Assembly: GCA_963826035.1 (NCBI GenBank)
Contig: CAWGVZ010000004.1
Span: forward strand, 744,001 to 808,000
DNA from: Actinophytocola sp963826035
Lineage (GTDB): Bacteria; Actinomycetota; Actinomycetes; Mycobacteriales; Pseudonocardiaceae
Length of the DNA stretch: 64,000 nt
Direction: 5' to 3'
Shown here: piece by piece, positions 37,814-45,025 of the stretch
Layout of the letters: every line of letters begins with the position of its first letter
Position numbering within the stretch: position 1 is the stretch's first letter
Position numbers and translations under genes: made by a program
Notes under the pieces: model-generated
The model's input: the letters and a program-made list of their open reading frames with translations, nothing else
The model's database searches: none
What the model was told of the DNA's origin: nothing

Positions 37814-38980
37814 CTACCCCCGTGCGGCCCGGATCTCCTGTTCGAGGTCCGCCGCGCTGTCCTCCACCGGGAACCCGTCGGTCCGGCGCGCGGGCACACC
37901 CGCGGCCAGCACGTACAGCGCGGTTTCGGCGAACCCGTCGACACCGAGCGCGGTTTCCAGCTCGCGGTCGCGGAACGCGTCCGTCTGGCACGGCCCGAGG
38001 CCGACCGCCGTGGCGCACAGGGCGAACGTCTGCGCCAGGTGGCCGCTGCTCAGCAACACCGTGCGCAGCATCCGCGCGCTGCGGTACTTGTACATCGCGC
38101 GCCGCACGTTCAGTGTCAGGAAGACGACGAAGCCGGCGGTGGTGATCATGCTCTGCCGGAACGTGATCCGCTCCAGCTGTTCCTGGGTGAAGTCCGTGGA
38201 GACGACCTCGAGGCTGTGGTCGTCCGGGGAGTACCGGTACAGCCCCGGTGGCAGCGACTCGACGTTGCGGATCACGACATAGCACTCGGTCTCGTGCCGC
38301 GCGCCGCCGCAGGCGCTCGTGCGCAGCATCACCGTGCCGAGCATGCCGGCGTCGTAGAAGTGCATCGGGGCGAACGTGTAGTGCAGGACCGTGGACAGGC
38401 TCAGCAGCGGCACCGCGTCCGTCGTGAAGTGCCGGTGGGTGCGGCGCGAGAGCAACACGTCGCCGAAGTCGCGCTGCAGCGGCAGGAACGCGCGGGGAAG
38501 CCGGATCCGCGGCGCATCGGGCCGCCGGGAGTACGGCTCGGGAGCCGGGCCGCTCTCGCGGATCTGAGAGCGCACGTCGTCGTGCAGTTCGGCCGCGCGA
38601 GGGTCGTTGATCACCTCGGCGTTGCTGAGGTAGGCGGTGTCCTTGGTGTCGAAGTGGAAGAACCGCGCCGACTGGCCCCACGACTCCCAGCGCTCGGCGA
38701 GCAGATCGTCTTCGACGGCCTCGTCCTTGGTGATGAGCAGCCCTGCCTCCGCCAGCGCGTCGATCGCCTCGGCCACCGATTCCGGGTCCACTCCTTCGAT
38801 CCCGACGGCGACGGCCGCCGGATCCGTCCAGTCTTCGAACTGACCGAGGAGGTCGACGGCCGTGCCATCGACCACGATTCCCTCTTTCTCGCCGTTCTCC
38901 GTGCTGGCGAGATAGTTGTCCAGCACCAGCTCACCATCAACCCAGTACGCCACCAGTGATCGAGTGCGTCGCAACTCCAT
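37814..38980 (-). CDS. SagB-type flavin-dependent dehydrogenase
   Basis: 388 aa from ATG 38980, with AAAGGAAC upstream. Residues 1-110 form an N-terminal winged-helix-like region (LVAYWVDGELVLDNYL...LGQFEDW). From about 150 on is the SagB nitroreductase fold (VLLSRRTHRHFT, the FMN arginine segment; RTSACGGARHETECYVVI; SSGHLAQTFALCATAVGLGP). In azole RiPP pathways SagB enzymes oxidise azolines made by a YcaO protein. No YcaO gene is present here. The gene follows a 22-codon peptide gene and a perfect hairpin, and precedes an MFS gene. It may oxidise the peptide itself or act on the main cluster's product. Confidence 0.88.
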   Translation of the reverse strand: MELRRTRSLVAYWVDGELVLDNYLASTENGEKEGIVVDGTAVDLLGQFEDWTDPAAVAVGIEGVDPESVAEAIDALAEAGLLITKDEAVEDDLLAERWESWGQSARFFHFDTKDTAYLSNAEVINDPRAAELHDDVRSQIRESGPAPEPYSRRPDAPRIRLPRAFLPLQRDFGDVLLSRRTHRHFTTDAVPLLSLSTVLHYTFAPMHFYDAGMLGTVMLRTSACGGARHETECYVVIRNVESLPPGLYRYSPDDHSLEVVSTDFTQEQLERITFRQSMITTAGFVVFLTLNVRRAMYKYRSARMLRTVLLSSGHLAQTFALCATAVGLGPCQTDAFRDRELETALGVDGFAETALYVLAAGVPARRTDGFPVEDSAADLEQEIRAARG

Positions 38981-39006
38981 CGGTCAGTTCCTTTCTGCCT
39001 AAAGGG

Positions 39007-39050
39007 GCTAAGGGGGAGCGGAGCGGGCGGCGCCGCCGCTCCCCCTTAGC
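39007..39050. terminator. Perfect 15-bp hairpin between the peptide and SagB-type genes
   Basis: The arms 39007-39021 (GCTAAGGGGGAGCGG) and 39036-39050 are exactly complementary, with a 14-nt loop. It lies 83 bp after the peptide stop and 26 bp before the SagB-type start. There is no long U-tract toward SagB, so partial termination, attenuation or protection of the 3' end of a short abundant peptide mRNA is more likely than full termination. Such a hairpin after the precursor gene is common in RiPP operons. Confidence 0.75.
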
Positions 39051-39133
39051 ATCCTTGTATTCATTTGGCGCTCACCTAGGTTCAACCGACGTTAATGAAT
39101 GTCGACAGTGTGATACGCCGGAGCCAGGTCGGC

Positions 39134-39202
39134 TCAGGTGGGCTTGCAGACCAGCATCGACTTGTTCCGCAGCTGCACGCGGCGCACAATGACCTTCCGC
39201 AT
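39134..39202 (-). CDS. 22-residue basic peptide with a single near-C-terminal Cys (RiPP-like precursor candidate)
   Basis: ATG 39202 to TGA 39134. The ribosome site GAGGAGGTGA sits 5 bp before the start and matches the 16S anti-Shine-Dalgarno almost perfectly, the strongest in the window. The peptide begins MRKVIVRRVQ and ends KSMLVCKPT; it is highly basic (seven Arg/Lys) with one Cys four residues from the end. It is transcribed apart from the SnoaL genes, because a good terminator lies 124 bp upstream. It heads a unit with the SagB-type oxidoreductase and MFS gene. I know no family for it. It may be a RiPP precursor, a scaffold peptide or a leader peptide controlling SagB. A TATAGA at 39238-39243 could be its -10 element. 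Confidence 0.55.
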   Translation of the reverse strand: MRKVIVRRVQLRNKSMLVCKPT

Positions 39203-39332
39203 CCTATTCACCTCCTCGTTAGCGTCCCTGGTGGACTTCTATATCATCGCCTGTGCGACACCGTACTCGCATCTTCGAAAATGCCTCGCCATCAGAGAAA
39301 CTCTAGGTTCGTTCTACAATGTGACAAACAAA

Positions 39333-39364
39333 GCGCGCCGCACCCGGAAACGGATGCGGCGCGC
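39333..39364 (-). terminator. Rho-independent terminator of the SnoaL-like genes
   Basis: A 14-bp stem with one wobble pair (arms 39333-39346 and 39351-39364, top-strand left arm GCGCGCCGCACCCG). Read on the minus strand it is followed at once by TTTGTTTGTC, a good U-tract. It lies 33 bp after the first SnoaL-like stop and isolates that operon from the peptide gene. Confidence 0.85.
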
Positions 39365-39396
39365 GTCGCACACACGCTGACACGAGCTGGCAGAGG

Positions 39397-39876
39397 TCAG
39401 CCGCCGATCGGACTGCTCTGGTGGGAGACGAGGCGGAGCGCTCCGTCGGCCTCCTTTGCGATCACCCAGGACGCCCGGATGAACCGGTCCGCGGCGATCT
39501 CGGTGTCGCCGGCCATGATGATGCCGCCTTCGGTGATGACCAGCGCGACGTCCTCGGTGAGGAACTGGACTGAGATGGGCCACCCCTTCACCCGGGCGCC
39601 CTTGAGCCCGCCGTCGAAGCCGTCGCTCATGTACGAGTGGATCTGCTCCCGGCTGGTCAGCTGATTGTCCTGCATGAGCAGGCTGCCGTTGTCGGTGAAG
39701 ATGTCGGCGAACACGTCGGCGTCGTTCTGGACCCAGGCGTCCTGGATGCGCATCGCCACGGTGAGCGCGGCCTTCTCGTCCGGATCGGTGAACTCGCGGT
39801 AGTAGGACTCGTCTTCCTCGACTCCGGCCGCCGCCAGCCGGTCCGTGGCGTTGCCCCAGGATGTGGTCGTTGACAT
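39397..39876 (-). CDS. SnoaL/SgcJ-like NTF2-fold protein
   Basis: 159 aa. The NTF2-fold helices (MRIQDAWVQNDADVFADIFTDNG) and the later sheet (ISVQFLTEDVALVITEGGI...RASWVIAKEADG) match the SgcJ/EcaC group, small cytosolic proteins linked to polyketide cyclisation or oxidation. No signal peptide. It is 54 bp downstream of a second, clearly related gene (shared SYYxxFTxxxEKxAL, NDAD and SxPxG segments). Codon use is the normal C-ending type of the window. Function is unknown; it may modify the peptide or the polyketide product. Confidence 0.85.
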   Translation of the reverse strand: MSTTTSWGNATDRLAAAGVEEDESYYREFTDPDEKAALTVAMRIQDAWVQNDADVFADIFTDNGSLLMQDNQLTSREQIHSYMSDGFDGGLKGARVKGWPISVQFLTEDVALVITEGGIIMAGDTEIAADRFIRASWVIAKEADGALRLVSHQSSPIGG

Positions 39877-39930
39877 GGTTCTCTCTCCGGGTGTGTGAAA
39901 GGTGTACGGGTCAGTGGAGGATGCGGATGG

Positions 39931-40404
39931 TCACCAGCGCAGGGTCGCGCCGGCGCCGCGGGGACTGTTCTGGTAACCCGCCAGGAACCACTCACCACCC
40001 CGCTTCACCACCACCCACGTCGACCGAACCGCCAACTCCGGATCGATCTCCGACTCCCCCGGCGCCAAAATCCCACCATGCGTCCGCAACAACGCCACAT
40101 CATCACTCACAAAACGCACATCCACCGGCGTACCCGTCACCCCGGTCCCCTTGAACGGACCAGCATAAGCAGCCGCCATGAACGCACGCACCTCCTCACG
40201 ACCCTGCTTGAACACATCCCCCGGCAAAATCATCACACCATCATCCGTAAAAACCTCAGCAACCCCATCAGCATCATTCCGCGCCCACGCCGCCACCAAC
40301 CGCAACGGCACCCCCAACGCCTCCTTCTCCCGATCACTCGTGAACGAGCCATAATACGAATCCAGCTCGTCCTGACCAACGGTCGACGTCGCATCAACAG
40401 ACAT
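39931..40404 (-). CDS. SnoaL/SgcJ-like NTF2-fold protein with atypical codon use
   Basis: 157 aa from ATG 40404 (GGAG 8 bp upstream); longer in-frame starts lack ribosome sites. The fold and motifs follow its paralogue (LRLVAAWARNDADGVAEVFTDDG; VRFVSDDVALLRTHGGI; RSTWVVVKRGGEWFLAGY). Third positions favour G and T over C through most of the gene (GATGATGTG, GCGTTGTTGCGG runs), unlike all neighbours. This points to separate origin by transfer rather than a recent local duplication. Confidence 0.85.
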   Translation of the reverse strand: MSVDATSTVGQDELDSYYGSFTSDREKEALGVPLRLVAAWARNDADGVAEVFTDDGVMILPGDVFKQGREEVRAFMAAAYAGPFKGTGVTGTPVDVRFVSDDVALLRTHGGILAPGESEIDPELAVRSTWVVVKRGGEWFLAGYQNSPRGAGATLRW

Positions 40405-40543
40405 ACCTGTTCTCCGTCTCCATAGGGGGGCCGTGGAACCATCGTCAAGGCCGTCCCGGCCGGTCGCATCTCCACAGTTGCGGCATGGCGGACGGCCCGG
40501 TGGACGGTCTGGTCGACGGCCCGGCTGCCTGGTGGACGCAGAA

Positions 40544-40579
40544 GGGCGCGGCCGGAGCGTCATTGCTCCGGCCGCACCC
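40544..40579. terminator. Terminator-like hairpin in the 40405-40758 gap
   Basis: Arms 40544-40558 (GGGCGCGGCCGGAGC) and 40565-40579 pair over 15 bp with one wobble and a 6-nt loop (GTCATT). There is no U-tract. It ends the minus-strand transcript of the glucanase gene before the SnoaL-like genes. The rest of the 354-bp gap shows no credible ORF; 40440-40540 is GC-rich with short GGACGG repeats and probably holds the SnoaL operon promoter. Confidence 0.65.
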
Positions 40580-40758
40580 TTACCGCCCGACAGCTAGTGC
40601 CCCGCGCCGGAAATCCGGCACATAATTCGGCGGCCCAGCTTCCTGCCGGCGGCGTTGCCGACCCGCCCAAGTACAACCCGGTACGAGAGACGGATCGGCG
40701 CCTTGCCAGCAGAAACCTGGATCCACCGACTCACGCACCGCATTCCCGGCGCGGGACA

Positions 40759-43700
40759 CTAGTTTCTGTTGATGGTGAACGTGGACGTCGTGTTCCTGAT
40801 GTCCTCCGCGTTGTTGCTCATGGTCAGGTTGTTGAACGTGACCGAGCCGCGCGCCGGGCCCTGGCCCTGCTCCGGCAGCTCGTTGACCCAGATGCCGAAG
40901 CCGGACTTGGCGTCGAACGCGTCACCGCTCTTGCGGGCGCCGGTGATGGAGATGTTCGTGAACACCGTGTCCGCCACCGGGAACTGCGGCTGGCCGCCGA
41001 CGTAGTTCGTCTGGAACATGATCCCGCTGTAGGTCGGGTCCACGATGTCCACATCGGACACCCGGATCCCCTGGAATATCTTGGAAGCCGAGAACACCCA
41101 GATGCCGGGGAAGGTCTGGGCGCCCCAGAAGTGGCCACCCGCCCGGACGATCGAGATGTTCTCGAACCTCGTCGGCGGGGAGGCGCCGAACCCGTTCATG
41201 GGGATCCCGAAGTCCAGCGAGCTGATGGTGATACCGGAGTACACGAGCGTGTCCGCCACGTAGATGTTGCGGAACACGTTGTCGTAGCCGCCGTACACGG
41301 CGATTCCGGCCGCCCGCCAGGTGAGGATCGACGTCAGGTTCTCGTAGACGTTGCCCGTCACCTCGCCGCCACCGCCGTCCTGGGCGTTGAACAGCGCGAA
41401 GCTGTCGTCACCCGAGGCGCGGGACTCGTTGTTCGCCACCAGGTTCCCGGAACTGCCGTTCGTCATGTTGACCGCGTCGGCGAAGATGTTGCGGATCCGG
41501 TTGTTCCTGATGACCATGTTGTCGGTGTTCGCGCCCCAGAACAGGCACACGAAGTGCTCGGCCCAGATGTTCTCGATGGTCGACCCCGAGTGGGTGCCGA
41601 AGTCGAACACCTTGCCCGGCCCGTCCTGGCGGATCGTGTAGTTGCCGAAGAACGCGAAACCCGAGAACACGGAGCCGTTCGCCGAGCCCTCCGCCCGGAA
41701 ACCGACGTCGGAGTTCTCCTGGGTGGCCGGTGCGTGGAACTTCGTGAACCACGGCCCGGCGCCGACCACCCGCACCGGCTTGCCGTACACCTGGAACTTG
41801 CTGGTCGACTGGTAGTCGCCGGCCGGCAGGTAGACCCCCACGAGGTTCCCGGTGGCGTCCATCCGAACCCGGTCGAGCGCGTTCTGCACGTCCTGGTGGG
41901 ACGTTCCGGTCGGCGTGGTGTACCTGGCGGGGTCCGGGTTGGCGATCGGCGACACCTGCTCGAGGCTGACGAAGTCGATCGCGTAGGTGGTGTTGTTCGC
42001 CGGATCCTTCTGCAGGCGGATGGTGCTGCCCGCGGGCACCGTCGAGTCCAGCATCACGTTGGCCTCGTCGTAGATGTGCCTCGGTCCGCCCGCGCCGGGT
42101 GAGTTGCCGGGGCTCGCCTCGGCGCCGTAGAGCCACGCGTACTTCGACGTCAGGTTGATGGCCTTGTGGAAAGTGCCGTTGACGTAGACGTTCAGCGTGG
42201 AGTCGAGGCCACCGCCGCCGGCCGAGTCCGGAATGGAGAACCGGGTGACCAGCGTGTTGGTGCTGGCCTTCGTGGTGAACTGGACGTAGGCGCCGTTGCT
42301 GTTGAGCGTCACCGCGCGCCGCCCGGAGGCCTCACCGGCCAGGTCGCCGATCGTCCTGTTGGGACCGACGACCGTGGCGCCGCCGCCGACCACGCCTTCC
42401 TCGGCCTCGTACAGGTCGTACGGCATGTTCGCGCCACGACCGACGAAGAGGTTGTGCGTGGTCGTGTTGTTCGGCTGCTTGGCCGGCAACTCGTTGCCGT
42501 CGTTGGCCAACACCACCCGGACGGTGTACCGGCCGTTGGCGGCCGGCCAGGTGCCCAGGGTGATCGGGGCGGTGGTCGCCCCGGCCGCGATGACCCCGTT
42601 GTGCGCGCCGGTCAGTGTGCGGACGGTCGCGCCGGTGGTGGCGTTCACGACCGTCAGCGTGATGCCGTGCGCACCGCTGGCCGAGGCCACGGTGCCCTGG
42701 TTGCGGATGGCCACGGTGAACGTGACGGTCGCGCCGGTCTGCGGGTTGCTGGGCGTCCAGCTGACCGGCGACGCGACGAGATCCGACGTCGGCACGGCGG
42801 AGACCACGAGCGGCGTCGGGTTGGCGTAGGCGTTGTTCGCCTCGTCCTTCTCGACCACGTCGTCGTCCTCGTCCACCTTGGCGTTGGCCGAGTAGCTGCC
42901 GGCGTCCCTGGCGCCGATGTTCGCGGTGACCGTGGCGGTCGCGCCGGCGGCGAGCCCGCCGACCGCGGCCGTGCCGACCTCGCCCGTGCCGAGGTAGAAG
43001 TTCACCGACGTGGCACCGGATTCGCGGTCACCGGCGTTGCGGACGGTGGCCGACAGCGTGATCGGGCTCGACTCCGACGGCGACTGCGGCGTCCACGTGA
43101 GCCCGGTGACCTGGAGGTCGGGGTTCGGTGCCGGCTCGCCGATCACCTGGAGCTCGGCCACCTGGCCGGCGGGAGCGCCGGTGTTGGCCGTGAACTGCAG
43201 GCGCAGCTCCGCCGCCGTGGCGGCCAACGGGATGGTCACCTGGTTGCCCGACGACGGGGTGAAACTGTACTGCTGCGCGGAAACCACGTTCGTGAAGCCC
43301 GTGGCGTCCTGGTCGCGGCCGAGCACCTGGAAGGTCTGGGTGCGCGGGCCCCACGCCTGGTCCGGGTTGAGCTTCACGATCACCGAGGTGATGCTGGCGT
43401 TCGACCCGAGGCCGACGGTCAGCGTGTTCGGGTAGCCGCTGTTGCCTTCCCAGTAGGTGCTCACCGAGTCGTCGTTCGCGTTGGTGGCCACGAAGTTGTG
43501 CACGTGGCCGGACGCGGTGATCGGCTTGCCGAGCGCCAGGTTGGTCCCCGCGCTCGTTCCCGTGCGGGTCACGGTGTTGCTGTCCGGCGACTGGTTGCCC
43601 GCCGCGTCCCTGGCCCGCACGAAGTAGGTCACGGTGGCGCTGGCCGGCTGGGCGTCGGTGTAGCCGCGGGCGGTCGCCGGCAGGCTCGTGCGGAGAGTGT

Positions 43701-44760
43701 TGTTGGCGTACACGTCATAGCCGGTCACGCCCACGTTGTCGGTCGACGCGGACCACGACAACGCGATCTGCCCTGAGGCCGGCTGGGTGAACGCGAGGGT
43801 GGCCGGCGCGGTCGGCGGCTGGGTGTCGCCGGTGGCCGGGCCGTGGACCTCGAACTCGGCCAGCTGAGCGGCCGGCCATCCGGTGTTGGCCGTGATGTCG
43901 AGTCTGAGATAGCGCGTGGTGGTGGCGTTGAAGGTGATGGTCACGGTGTTGCCGCTCGCCGGGGTGAACTGGTAGCCGGCGGCGGCCACGAGATCGGCGA
44001 ACGTGGTGCCGTTCGTGCTGTGCTGGACGGTCAGGGTCTGGGTCCTCGCCTCCCAGTTGGCCGGCAGCTTCAGCACCACGCGATCGGTGGCGACCAAGGC
44101 GCCGAGGTCGGCGCGGATCCATTGGGGGAACTGGTTGTTCGCGCTCTCCCAGTAGGTGGCCGCGTTGCCGTCGGTCGCGTTGGTCACGCCATAGGCCGAC
44201 AGTGAGCTGCTGGCCGTGACGGCCCGCACCGCCAGCACCGCCGACTCGGCGGCCGCGTAGACCTCCAGCGCGGACAGCTGGGCGGTCGCCTGGGTGCCGC
44301 CGGTGACGAAGCCGACCTTCACATACCTGGCCTCGACGGCGCCGAGGCCGATCTTCACGGTGTTGTCGTGGCCGGGGTCGAAGGCGCGGTTGACCGACGC
44401 GGCCGCCGTGGTGAACGCCGCCCCGTCCGCGCTCGTCTGGACGGTGAGGTGCTGGGTTCGCGCCGACCAGTCGCCCGGCACCTTCAGCACCGCCTGGCCG
44501 ACCGTGGCGTTCTCGCCGAGGTCGACCATGGCCCACTGCTGGCCGGACTTCGCGCTTTCCCAGACGGTGTCGGGGTTTCCGTCGGTGATGGCCGCGCGCT
44601 GCCCGGTGGAGCTGGAGACGGACACCGGCTTGTCGCGGGCCAGGTCGGCGCCTTCGGCCGACACGGCGCTGTGGCCGGTCGCGGCGAGCAGACCGGCCAG
44701 GAGCGTCGTGGCCGTCAGCCACGACGCGAAACGCTTCGCTCTCATGTGCGTCGCTCTCAT
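40759..44760 (-). CDS. Secreted modular GH87-like alpha-1,3-glucanase
   Basis: About 1333 aa. A signal peptide (MRAKRFASWLTATTLLAGLL...) follows the start; ATG 44760 and ATG 44745 are both possible and neither has a clear ribosome site. Then come two discoidin (F5/8C) domains (about 45-310), a fibronectin-III domain, a third discoidin domain, two CARDB domains (PDLQVTGLTWTP; SDLVASPVSWTP), a CBM6/35-like module (DLYEAEEGV) and a right-handed beta-helix. In the helix an Asp in FADAVN and an Asp pair in GDDSF are 23 and 24 residues apart, the same spacing as the catalytic Asp triad I recall for GH87 mutanases. It would cut fungal or streptococcal alpha-1,3-glucan outside the cell. It lies outside the antibiotic cluster. 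Confidence 0.85.
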   Translation of the reverse strand: MRATHMRAKRFASWLTATTLLAGLLAATGHSAVSAEGADLARDKPVSVSSSTGQRAAITDGNPDTVWESAKSGQQWAMVDLGENATVGQAVLKVPGDWSARTQHLTVQTSADGAAFTTAAASVNRAFDPGHDNTVKIGLGAVEARYVKVGFVTGGTQATAQLSALEVYAAAESAVLAVRAVTASSSLSAYGVTNATDGNAATYWESANNQFPQWIRADLGALVATDRVVLKLPANWEARTQTLTVQHSTNGTTFADLVAAAGYQFTPASGNTVTITFNATTTRYLRLDITANTGWPAAQLAEFEVHGPATGDTQPPTAPATLAFTQPASGQIALSWSASTDNVGVTGYDVYANNTLRTSLPATARGYTDAQPASATVTYFVRARDAAGNQSPDSNTVTRTGTSAGTNLALGKPITASGHVHNFVATNANDDSVSTYWEGNSGYPNTLTVGLGSNASITSVIVKLNPDQAWGPRTQTFQVLGRDQDATGFTNVVSAQQYSFTPSSGNQVTIPLAATAAELRLQFTANTGAPAGQVAELQVIGEPAPNPDLQVTGLTWTPQSPSESSPITLSATVRNAGDRESGATSVNFYLGTGEVGTAAVGGLAAGATATVTANIGARDAGSYSANAKVDEDDDVVEKDEANNAYANPTPLVVSAVPTSDLVASPVSWTPSNPQTGATVTFTVAIRNQGTVASASGAHGITLTVVNATTGATVRTLTGAHNGVIAAGATTAPITLGTWPAANGRYTVRVVLANDGNELPAKQPNNTTTHNLFVGRGANMPYDLYEAEEGVVGGGATVVGPNRTIGDLAGEASGRRAVTLNSNGAYVQFTTKASTNTLVTRFSIPDSAGGGGLDSTLNVYVNGTFHKAINLTSKYAWLYGAEASPGNSPGAGGPRHIYDEANVMLDSTVPAGSTIRLQKDPANNTTYAIDFVSLEQVSPIANPDPARYTTPTGTSHQDVQNALDRVRMDATGNLVGVYLPAGDYQSTSKFQVYGKPVRVVGAGPWFTKFHAPATQENSDVGFRAEGSANGSVFSGFAFFGNYTIRQDGPGKVFDFGTHSGSTIENIWAEHFVCLFWGANTDNMVIRNNRIRNIFADAVNMTNGSSGNLVANNESRASGDDSFALFNAQDGGGGEVTGNVYENLTSILTWRAAGIAVYGGYDNVFRNIYVADTLVYSGITISSLDFGIPMNGFGASPPTRFENISIVRAGGHFWGAQTFPGIWVFSASKIFQGIRVSDVDIVDPTYSGIMFQTNYVGGQPQFPVADTVFTNISITGARKSGDAFDAKSGFGIWVNELPEQGQGPARGSVTFNNLTMSNNAEDIRNTTSTFTINRN

Positions 44761-45025
44761 CATTGAGGGGACTTGGGCCATCCAGTGATCAGAATTTGCA
44801 GGAGATTGCTTGTTTCTTGCATCGATCAAGTCACAGAGTTGCCCAGGCGCTACCTGAAGTCAACGATTTGCCGACCTCGGGTGGGCCGGTGCACCCGTTC
44901 GGCCGCCCGGAACGCGGCATTCGGCGCAGCCCCGCACAGGCCGGGCACAGACCAGCGGCCGTGCGACAACGCGGGATACGCGCGCACGTCCTACCTGGTG
45001 TCAACTCGATCTACCGGAGGTATCA
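44761..45025. promoter_or_regulatory. Divergent promoter region, glucanase / first S8 protease
   Basis: A 265-bp gap between the divergent glucanase and protease genes. It contains the protease ribosome site (CGGAGG, 5 bp before GTG 45026). No credible ORF and no long inverted repeat were found; the part near 44800-44860 is less GC-rich and is the likely site of the promoters. Confidence 0.4.

Noticed and set aside
37814..39202. Classical azole (LAP/thiopeptide) RiPP cluster
   Set aside because: There is no YcaO/cyclodehydratase, no Ser/Thr/Cys-rich core and no protease; only the SagB-type enzyme would fit.
39138..39380. 80-aa plus-strand frame opposite the 22-codon peptide
   Set aside because: It has no ribosome site and runs through the terminator hairpin of the SnoaL genes; the minus-strand short ORF has a near-perfect ribosome site.
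40759..44760. Pectate lyase or polygalacturonase
   Set aside because: The beta-helix Asp spacing (23/24 residues) fits GH87 as I recall it, and no polygalacturonase motif such as NTDG was seen.
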